From: Prochlorococcus marinus str. MIT 0919
Lineage (GTDB): Bacteria; Cyanobacteriota; Cyanobacteriia; PCC-6307; Cyanobiaceae
DNA length: 64,000 bases
Assembly: GCF_027359375.1 (NCBI RefSeq)
Contig: NZ_CP114779.1
Location: 1,417,598 to 1,481,597 of the forward strand
Reading direction: 5' to 3'
The position numbers were made by a program, and so were the translations under genes. A model generated the notes under the pieces. The model had not been told where the DNA came from, made no database searches, and saw only the letters and a program-made list of their open reading frames with translations. Every line of letters begins with the position of its first letter. Within the stretch, counting starts at the first letter, position 1. Positions 57,806 through 64,000 of the stretch are shown one piece after another.

Positions 57806-59339
57806 TTATTTCGCTTACCCAACTACCATGTAATCCATGTGGTATTGCTATTGGCAATTCTATAGTGGCTTGCTCACTTAAATCATTAGCCTTCAAGATA
57901 ATTAAGTCATTTGCTTGGCGTGTTCCGTTCCATGTCAATACTAAGACCCAACCATCATCCTCAGTAGATGAATCATCGGGAATCATAATTGGCTCACTTA
58001 CAAAATTTCGACGTCCAGCATTCCATACGTTTTTTGCTGAAGTTTTCAGATTTAGTTTTTTAATAGCCTGTAGAGGGGCATTGCCGGTTTCTTGTTGGGC
58101 GGTGGCCATCCAGCTATATGTAGGAGCAAGACCTACAAATTGTGGATTTACCATTGCGAATTCACAGCATTGTTTGCTTAGAACTTCTGTGGTAAGACTT
58201 TGGCTTTTTAGGTCTAGGTGGCATCTTTTTAAAATTCCTTCAGGAATCTTTTTAAAGTCAATTTCTTTAAAATTTTCATTAGGCTCAATGGATGGAAAAT
58301 CATCATAAAAAATACTTTCGATAACAATTTCTGAATCTGATTCCCATGCATTTAAATGATGAAAAACAAAGCCATCAGGGGCTTCGAAGATTCGTGGAGG
58401 CTCTTTACCAAAGGAACCAGAATCTCTTGGGATTAGTAAAAAATTCCCTTTACTACTTTGGGTAGATGAAATACATTGAGCCGCTCCTTTTTTGCCCAGT
58501 ATGAATGGGAGTGGATTGAAGGCAATTGCATTTTGTAAGAATATTGTCCAGTTAGGAGTAATTGCGAAGTCATGGAGGAATGCAAAACCGTTGAAACTAT
58601 CTTTCCTGTCAGATATGAGTTCTCCTGCATGATCACCCGTCGTATAGAACTCCATTAATCGGATTGTGCTTTTAGGGCCTGCATCTACACCAAAATTAAC
58701 CATTCTGGGCTCGCCATAATGCCCTGGATCAAACCGAGGATGAGCACTAAATGCTTCATTTGGTTTAAGCACTCCATTTAACATAGATACTCCATTGGTT
58801 TTTAATGTCGATGGGTCAAGGGAATATGGACTAGCTGCTTCCCATAGGGCTAAAAGTTCATTGCCAAGTTTGATCACATTTGTGTTGGCAATGTTTTTTA
58901 GTCGGAGATCGAATGCGTTTGCAAAAAAACCTCCTGGTTTTTGAGTTCCAAAAACACCCCTATATAAAAATTTTTTTGCTTTCTCTTCTTTTATCCATGC
59001 TTCTGTTTGTACAAACCGATTAGTTAAATAGACGCTTCCATTATCAAATTTGATCAAAGTAATCATTCCATCACCATCAAATGGATGGTGAACCCATTGC
59101 CCATTTCTTTCTAATTGACCTGGTCCATTCCTGTATAAGCTCCCTATTAGACTTTTAGGTATCTCTCCTCTTGTTGCTTTTATTTCAACATTGGTTAGTT
59201 CTTCTTTGACATTGGAATATGCACTTGACCAATCTTTCTTGTCAAAATGTTCAGAAGCCTCTAATGGAGTTGCAGAAGAGGTTGATTTAGACACAATTTT
59301 ATTTTCAATAGTTGGTAATACTCGCGTAAATAATTTCAA
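57798..59339 (-). CDS. carotenoid cleavage oxygenase (RPE65 family)
   Basis: A 513-residue iron enzyme that cleaves carotenoids or apocarotenoids. The four Fe-ligand histidines are visible in AHPRFDPG, FLHDFAITPNW, FVFHHLNAWE and IPHGLHGSWV. GDGMI and RNGPGQLERNG are further family landmarks. The substrate is uncertain: a retinal-type product or carotenoid turnover are both possible. The start is TTG at 59339. hisB lies 36 bases upstream on the same strand. Confidence 0.93.
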   Translation of the reverse strand: MKLFTRVLPTIENKIVSKSTSSATPLEASEHFDKKDWSSAYSNVKEELTNVEIKATRGEIPKSLIGSLYRNGPGQLERNGQWVHHPFDGDGMITLIKFDNGSVYLTNRFVQTEAWIKEEKAKKFLYRGVFGTQKPGGFFANAFDLRLKNIANTNVIKLGNELLALWEAASPYSLDPSTLKTNGVSMLNGVLKPNEAFSAHPRFDPGHYGEPRMVNFGVDAGPKSTIRLMEFYTTGDHAGELISDRKDSFNGFAFLHDFAITPNWTIFLQNAIAFNPLPFILGKKGAAQCISSTQSSKGNFLLIPRDSGSFGKEPPRIFEAPDGFVFHHLNAWESDSEIVIESIFYDDFPSIEPNENFKEIDFKKIPEGILKRCHLDLKSQSLTTEVLSKQCCEFAMVNPQFVGLAPTYSWMATAQQETGNAPLQAIKKLNLKTSAKNVWNAGRRNFVSEPIMIPDDSSTEDDGWVLVLTWNGTRQANDLIILKANDLSEQATIELPIAIPHGLHGSWVSEITN

Positions 59340-59375
59340 ACCGCGAGTTGATGAGCATTGTTTTCATAGTTATTT

Positions 59376-59996
59376 TTACAGATTATCCCCGCCAGCTTGC
59401 TCCAGAATACCTTTGCTACTAGGGATTGTCTCGCCTCGACGAGGGTCCGGTTCTGTAGCCATTCTTAGCGCTCTGGCAAATGCTTTAAAGCATGCTTCAA
59501 CTATGTGGTGAGAGTTGGTTCCATCTAGCTGCCGTAGATGGAGAGTGAGGCCACTATTATTAACAACTGCTATGAAAAACTCTTTCACAAGTTCTGTATC
59601 GTAACTCCCAATTCGCTGAGCAGGAATCTTTAACCCATAATTCAAATGAGGTCTTCCAGAGCAATCAAGAGCAACTTGAACAAGTGCTTCATCTAAAGGA
59701 GCTATAAAGTGACCAAATCTATGGATACCTTTTTTGTTACCAAGTGATTTCGAAAGTGCCTGGCCTATGGCAATCCCAACATCTTCATTGGTGTGATGGT
59801 CGTCAATATGCGTATCTCCATTGGCAACTACTTCTAAATCAAATAATCCATGACTTGTCAGTTGATGAAGCATGTGATCAAGGAATCCAATGCCCGTGGA
59901 AATGTTGGCTATTCCGTGCCCATTCAATTTCAAACGAACTTTGACATTCGTTTCATTAGTGATGCGGTGAACTTCTGCTTCTCTGTGTGAGTTCAT
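59376..59996 (-). CDS. hisB: imidazoleglycerol-phosphate dehydratase
   Basis: A 206-residue Mn enzyme of histidine synthesis (no phosphatase domain fused). Family motifs: [42 protein letters not shown] and [20 protein letters not shown]. It lies 35 bases after fabI on the same strand. Confidence 0.97.
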   Translation of the reverse strand: MNSHREAEVHRITNETNVKVRLKLNGHGIANISTGIGFLDHMLHQLTSHGLFDLEVVANGDTHIDDHHTNEDVGIAIGQALSKSLGNKKGIHRFGHFIAPLDEALVQVALDCSGRPHLNYGLKIPAQRIGSYDTELVKEFFIAVVNNSGLTLHLRQLDGTNSHHIVEACFKAFARALRMATEPDPRRGETIPSSKGILEQAGGDNL

Positions 59997-60031
59997 ATTT
60001 TTGTGTTTATGTAGTCATAGTGCCATTGAAA

Positions 60032-60814
60032 TCACATTCCGTTAATGCAATAACCTGCATCAACATAAATAGTTTGACCAGATATACCGCTAGAGAGGTC
60101 GCTTAACAAGAATGCTGCTGTGCTGCCAACTTCGGTTTGAGTGACTGTTCGTCGTAGAGGAGCTTTCTCTTCAACATTATGAATCATGTCTAAAATCCCA
60201 CCAATTGCAGAACTTGCCAATGTGCGGATAGGTCCTGCGCTGATGGCATTAACCCTTACTTCCTTCTCTGGACCAAGCTCTGCGGAAAGATATCTAACTG
60301 AAGCTTCTAGCGCGGCTTTGGCCACTCCCATAACGTTGTAATTAGGTATTGCTCTATCAGCCCCAAGGTAAGTAAGGGTAACTACCCCAGCTTTTTCGCT
60401 GAAAAGTGGTTTTGCATATTTACATAGTGGAGCTAGTGAATACGCACTAATATCTAATGCTCGAGAAAATCCTTCAGAGCTTGTCGCACTATAATCTCCT
60501 ATCAACTCATCTTTCCCAGCAAAGGCAAGACAATGAACAAGACCATCTAGTTGTCCCCATTCATTTTTTATAGATGTAAAAACCTCTTCAATTTGAGAAT
60601 TGTTTTGAACGTTTAAGGGCAGAAATAAACTGGGTTTAAGAGGCGCAGTAAGTTCTCGAACCTTTGTTTCAAAACGTCCTTTTTCATCAGGGAGATAAGT
60701 TATGCCAAGTTCAGCACCAGCAGCATGTAATTGTTGGGCAATGCCCCAAGCAATTGAACGGTTGTTAGCTATTCCTGTGACAAGGATTTTTTTACCACTT
60801 AGATCGAGAAGCAT
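60032..60814 (-). CDS. fabI: enoyl-[acyl-carrier-protein] reductase (NADH)
   Basis: A 260-residue short-chain dehydrogenase, last reduction of fatty-acid elongation. KILVTGIANNRSIAWGIAQQL is the FabI nucleotide site, and the Tyr-x6-Lys catalytic pair lies in YNVMGVAKAALEASVRYLS. SAGPIRTLASSAI follows as expected. It is divergent from a redoxin gene; a palindrome lies between them. Confidence 0.97.
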   Translation of the reverse strand: MLLDLSGKKILVTGIANNRSIAWGIAQQLHAAGAELGITYLPDEKGRFETKVRELTAPLKPSLFLPLNVQNNSQIEEVFTSIKNEWGQLDGLVHCLAFAGKDELIGDYSATSSEGFSRALDISAYSLAPLCKYAKPLFSEKAGVVTLTYLGADRAIPNYNVMGVAKAALEASVRYLSAELGPEKEVRVNAISAGPIRTLASSAIGGILDMIHNVEEKAPLRRTVTQTEVGSTAAFLLSDLSSGISGQTIYVDAGYCINGM

Positions 60815-60866
60815 TAGTTCTAAAATATTTAGTAAGCTTTAATGATTCTCGCTTACTAGGGGAAAC

Positions 60867-60886
60867 TTATCTAGGAGCCTAGGTAA
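60867..60886. promoter_or_regulatory. palindrome between fabI and the redoxin gene
   Basis: Arms TTATCTAGG and CCTAGGTAA around AG: eight of nine positions pair, with a perfect 12-base centre CTAGGAGCCTAG. It lies 52 bases before fabI and 36 before the divergent gene, a fitting place for a shared operator. Confidence 0.45.
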
Positions 60887-60922
60887 CTATTTCATAACAG
60901 GCTAATTCGAAAGTTCTTTCAC

Positions 60923-61555
60923 ATGGTTAAAGCTTTATCAACAATGTTGCCCCTAGGGACAGAATTACCATTCTTTGAATTGCCTGTTATATCAGGTACA
61001 GGCTTAAGAGATGAAGTTCATCATGGCAAAATTGCCTTACTAAAAACCAGTACTTTCCATGAAAAACCTTTACTGATAATGATTCTTTGTGCTCATTGTC
61101 CTTTTGTAAAACATGTAGAAACTCAATTAACGAAATTAGACCAGGATTATTTAGATAAAGTTGATTTCTTGGCGGTTGCGAGTAATAGCCTTATAACTCA
61201 CCCGCAAGACAGTCCAGATAATTTGCGATCTCAATCATTGCAAGCCGGTTGGAGGTTCCCTTATGTGTTGGATTCTGATCAAAGCTTTGCTAAGGCTATT
61301 AGGGCAGCCTGTACTCCGGATTTCTTCCTTTTTTCACCAAATGTTAATGGTGTTCAAGAATTGAGATATAGAGGACAATTGGACGATAGTCGTCCTGGTA
61401 ATAAAGTTCCATTAGATGGACGCGATTTACGTTTAGCTCTCAATTCTGTTTTGAAAAATGAAAAAGTATTTTCGGAACAAAAACCCTCTATTGGCTGCAA
61501 TATCAAATGGGACCCGAATAATGAACCGTCTTGGTTTGGTTCAATTGATGGTTAA
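60923..61555 (+). CDS. thioredoxin-fold redoxin (AhpC/TSA-like)
   Basis: A 210-residue protein with the motif LCAHCPFVKHVE (Cys56, Cys59). A second conserved region near the C terminus, SIGCNIKWDPNNEP, is typical of a widespread family of peroxiredoxin-like proteins of unknown partner. The 'ACTPDFFLFSPN' and 'YRGQLDDSRPGN' blocks are also diagnostic. It probably transfers thiol electrons in the cytosol. It is 40 bases before the DegT aminotransferase gene on the same strand. Confidence 0.88.
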   Translation: MVKALSTMLPLGTELPFFELPVISGTGLRDEVHHGKIALLKTSTFHEKPLLIMILCAHCPFVKHVETQLTKLDQDYLDKVDFLAVASNSLITHPQDSPDNLRSQSLQAGWRFPYVLDSDQSFAKAIRAACTPDFFLFSPNVNGVQELRYRGQLDDSRPGNKVPLDGRDLRLALNSVLKNEKVFSEQKPSIGCNIKWDPNNEPSWFGSIDG

Positions 61556-61595
61556 ATTTGCAAGCTGTACTTCGTAAAGCTTTAAGGTTCCATTT

Positions 61596-62792
61596 ATGCA
61601 AGTGCCACCCTTTAGTCTTGATAAACAGCTTTCTCAAATTGGCTCTGATTTGGATGAAGCTGTTTCTAAGGTCCTCCATAGTGGGAAGTACATAGGAGGG
61701 GATGATGTTGAGAGGTTTCAAAAATCTTTTGCTGAAGTCCTCAAAGTCCCTTTTGTTGTCGGTTGCAATAGCGGTACAGATGCCTTGGTTCTTGCCTTAA
61801 GAGCCTTAGATGTAGGACCAGGAGATGAAGTTATTACCGCTTCTTTTAGTTTTTTTGCTACAGCTGAGGCAATTAGTAATGTCGGGGCTGTTCCTGTTTT
61901 TGTGGATGTAAGTTCAAGAGACTTCCTTGTTAATACAAGTCTTCTGGAGGAAGCAATTACTCCTGCAACCAAGGTGATTTTGCCAGTACATCTTTTTGGA
62001 TGCCCTGTAAATATGGATATCGTTCTGTCTATAGCTAATAAGTATGGTTTAAGAGTTATCGAAGATTGTGCTCAGGCAGCGGGAACCTTCTGGAAAGGTC
62101 TTCCTGTAGGAGGTTTTGGTGATGTCGGTTGCTTTAGTTTTTTCCCTACTAAAAATCTTGGAGCTGCTGGTGATGCCGGAGCAATTAGCACTCATGACGC
62201 TTTAATTGCTCAAACAATTAAGGAATTGGCTGTGCATGGCATGCCTGAAAGATATTTACATACTGAGCTCGGTTATAACAGTCGATTAGACGCTTTGCAG
62301 GCGGCAATATTAAACATTAAACTTCCACATTTATCTAATTGGATAAATAAGCGATCCGAAATTGCTAAAAGATATCAAGAGAATCTAAAAGATCTACCAG
62401 GATTAGAAATACCGTCCGAACCAAGTGAGGAAGGTACAATCCATTCATGGAATCAATTTGTAGTTCAAGTGAAGGAATTAGACATCCAAAAAAAGATCTT
62501 AAATTTAAAGAACCCCATTATTGCAAAAAAAACTTCTTATGATTTGGATGGCATCATTCCTCGAGATTGGTTGAAAGAGAGTTTATTTATGAAGGGTATA
62601 AATACAATTATTTATTACCCTATACCGATTCATTTGCAGCCAGTTTATAAGAAAATAGGATGTAAAAAGTCTAACTTGTCTGTTACTGAGCGATTGTCTT
62701 CAGAAGTTTTAAGTCTGCCTATTTTCCCGGAACTTACAATTGAACAGCAAGAATATGTTATTAATACAATTCGAGCTATATTATTAGATTGA
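61596..62792 (+). CDS. DegT/DnrJ/EryC1/StrS-family sugar aminotransferase
   Basis: A 398-residue PLP enzyme that makes amino sugars for surface polysaccharides. HSGKYIGGDDVERFQKSFAEV, VGCNSGTDALVLALRAL, EDCAQAAGTFWKG and the PLP-lysine motif FFPTKNLGAAGDAGA are present. The C-terminal 40 residues contain the conserved YYPIPIHLQPVYKK. The specific sugar substrate is unknown. Confidence 0.94.
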   Translation: MQVPPFSLDKQLSQIGSDLDEAVSKVLHSGKYIGGDDVERFQKSFAEVLKVPFVVGCNSGTDALVLALRALDVGPGDEVITASFSFFATAEAISNVGAVPVFVDVSSRDFLVNTSLLEEAITPATKVILPVHLFGCPVNMDIVLSIANKYGLRVIEDCAQAAGTFWKGLPVGGFGDVGCFSFFPTKNLGAAGDAGAISTHDALIAQTIKELAVHGMPERYLHTELGYNSRLDALQAAILNIKLPHLSNWINKRSEIAKRYQENLKDLPGLEIPSEPSEEGTIHSWNQFVVQVKELDIQKKILNLKNPIIAKKTSYDLDGIIPRDWLKESLFMKGINTIIYYPIPIHLQPVYKKIGCKKSNLSVTERLSSEVLSLPIFPELTIEQQEYVINTIRAILLD

Positions 62793-62795
62793 TTG

Positions 62796-62822
62796 TTTTT
62801 CTAAAATTTCATTTTAGAAAAA
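62796..62822. terminator. AT-rich bidirectional terminator-like hairpin
   Basis: Perfect 11-base arms TTTTTCTAAAA and TTTTAGAAAAA around TTTCA lie between two converging genes. Only one G-C pair is present, so its strength is doubtful. Confidence 0.5.
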
Positions 62823-62846
62823 GTATTGGCTTTATTATATAAACTT

Positions 62847-63407
62847 TTAAAGATCTAAAAATTGACAAGCTCTATGCCAAGCTGTAATTGTTTTACCATC
62901 AAGAGCTTCGTTCCCGTTTGAAATAATTTTATCTAGTTCATTTTTGGTTAACTCAAGAATTTCAATATCCTCATCTTCATCGCCAAGGGGTTTACTTTGA
63001 AGAGGGCTTAGGTCTCTTGCTAAGAACATGTGAATAGATTCATCAGAATACCCTGGGCAAGGAAGCATGACACCAAGTTCATCCCAATTAGAAGCTTCAT
63101 AACCTGATTCTTCTCCTAATTCTCTTTGAATTGAAGAAAGAGGATCTTCATTGTTTTCAAGGGTGCCTGCTGGGAATTCAAGAATTCTTCTTGAGACTGC
63201 AAATCGATATTGACGGAGGATGATTACATTTCCATTCTCTTTTATTGGCACTGCTAAAGCAGCCCCAGGGTGTTTGATCACTCCAAAAGTCCCTTGGAAA
63301 CCTATAGGTAGTTCAATTCGATTTACTTCAAAACGAATTTTCTTTACATCAATAGATCTTTTATTTTCAAGAATAAGAGATGGTTCTTGAGGAGGTAATG
63401 GTGACAT
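62847..63407 (-). CDS. Nudix hydrolase (ADP-ribose pyrophosphatase-like)
   Basis: A 186-residue protein with an intact Nudix box, GTLENNEDPLSSIQRELGEESGY (Gly, Glu, Arg-Glu, Glu-Glu spacing as required). The upstream ILRQYRFAVSRRILEFPAG is typical of ADP-sugar hydrolases. It likely clears ADP-ribose or related compounds. It follows folK by 73 bases on the same strand. Confidence 0.92.
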   Translation of the reverse strand: MSPLPPQEPSLILENKRSIDVKKIRFEVNRIELPIGFQGTFGVIKHPGAALAVPIKENGNVIILRQYRFAVSRRILEFPAGTLENNEDPLSSIQRELGEESGYEASNWDELGVMLPCPGYSDESIHMFLARDLSPLQSKPLGDEDEDIEILELTKNELDKIISNGNEALDGKTITAWHRACQFLDL

Positions 63408-63480
63408 TTGCAGCTTGAGTAACTATTACTAAGAATGAATAACTTTACGCCCCTTTTGGAATCATATTTAATAAATTAAT

Positions 63481-64000
63481 TTATTCTGGCCAACCTTTTT
63501 GACCAGTGATTTGAGTTATATCATTTGAATATTTTTGCATTGCTTTAGCCAAAGGTATAACTACAAAAGCTCTTTCAGTTAGTCGAGGGTGCGGTAGTTT
63601 CAGATTTGAAGTGTTTAAATGTAGTTCCCCCCACGAAATAATGTCTATATCTAATGACCTAGGACCCCATCTGATTTTGGATGATGCTCTATTCCTTCCA
63701 AATTCAGTTTCTAATTTCAGTAACCTTTTTAAAAGTTCTAAAGCAGCATTCTCTGAAGGATTTTTTTTGTTTAAAAATCCCCCTTTAATAATAACAACTG
63801 CATTTACATAATCAGGTTGGTTGCTAGGACCCCCTATTGGCTTAGTTTTATATAAAGGAGACCATGTCCAATTAAGGCTGGAATATATTGATGAAATATC
63901 CTGATCTGTCTCTTGAACTACTTGCATCCATTCACAAATCACTTTTTCTAGTAGAGGTTTCGTAGATATGAGTGTCGCTATAGGAGGCCCTGCAGGGCTG
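63481..64000 (-). CDS. folK: 2-amino-4-hydroxy-6-hydroxymethyldihydropteridine pyrophosphokinase, 5' end cut by the window
   Basis: HPPK of folate synthesis. The signature RWGPRSLDIDIISWGELHL and the segment LKLPHPRLTERAFVVIPLA are complete. A GTG at 63942 could open the frame, but the reading frame continues to the window edge as SPAGPPIATLISTKPLLEKV, the normal family N terminus. The true start therefore lies beyond base 64000. Confidence 0.93.
   Translation of the reverse strand, partial: SPAGPPIATLISTKPLLEKVICEWMQVVQETDQDISSIYSSLNWTWSPLYKTKPIGGPSNQPDYVNAVVIIKGGFLNKKNPSENAALELLKRLLKLETEFGRNRASSKIRWGPRSLDIDIISWGELHLNTSNLKLPHPRLTERAFVVIPLAKAMQKYSNDITQITGQKGWPE

Noticed and set aside
1..64000. 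CRISPR arrays, insertion sequences, prophage genes, defence islands or toxin-antitoxin pairs
   Set aside because: No direct-repeat array, transposase, integrase, phage or toxin motif was seen; the Cas4-like cysteines at 54206-55669 belong to a housekeeping-type TM0106 protein with no cas genes nearby.

Overview
The window is ordinary chromosomal DNA of a marine picocyanobacterium, almost certainly Prochlorococcus and probably a low-light clade. This is inferred from the AT-rich sequence, the tightly packed and often overlapping genes, a D1 gene (psbA) flanked by an aspartoacylase-like gene and aroC, psbO, psbH, psbN, psbI, psbK, crtR, ntcA and amt, and many small proteins known only from cyanobacteria. 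About 70 protein genes and three tRNA genes (Leu-TAG, Arg-ACG, Met-CAT) can be supported. I see no rRNA, insertion sequence, phage, CRISPR array, toxin-antitoxin pair or genomic island.

Layout. 0-16 kb: a DUF2301 membrane protein and glutathionyl-hydroquinone reductase, aspartoacylase-like protein, a lipoprotein, psbA, aroC, ftsH, sat, psbO, coaBC, Ycf20, pyrB-mpg, a creatininase-like protein with gatC, crtR and tRNA-Leu. 16.7-29 kb: Ycf66, ileS, trmB, glmM, a membrane thioredoxin, thyX-dcd-cobO-like, ntcA, a DUF3084/RuvC-like pair, pth, tatA and psbH. 29.4-40 kb: divergent psbN and psbI, an LptD-like outer-membrane protein, leuD-leuC, cinA, glyA, tRNA-Arg, small unknown proteins, murJ and sfsA. 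40-50 kb: NtcA-type promoter and amt, ispH, a DoxX protein, purH, an esterase, DUF3155, a GAF sensor kinase, cobS, tgt and psbK. 50-64 kb: a Gfo/Idh oxidoreductase, CorC-like protein, tRNA-Met, pyrE-ygfZ, a RecB-like protein, a phosphohexomutase with rdgB, carotenoid oxygenase, hisB, fabI, a redoxin, a DegT aminotransferase, a Nudix hydrolase and folK, which runs off the window edge.

Together these genes cover photosystem II assembly and repair (psbA, psbO, psbH/I/K/N, FtsH), nitrogen control (NtcA and its likely target amt), sulfate activation, cobalamin, isoprenoid and carotenoid steps, pyrimidine, purine and leucine synthesis, cell wall and envelope building, and translation.

I did not find a clear new multi-gene system. 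The best leads are regulatory and are visible directly in the DNA: an identical 14-base promoter core with a matched -35-like element in front of psbH and psbI; a 10-base-arm palindrome at the promoter of the DoxX gene; palindromes upstream of ntcA and between fabI and a redoxin; and consecutive hairpins in the psbA leader. Two proteins look like family members that have lost their usual catalytic motif: a CobO-like protein without a P-loop and a RecB-like protein without the RecB acidic residues.
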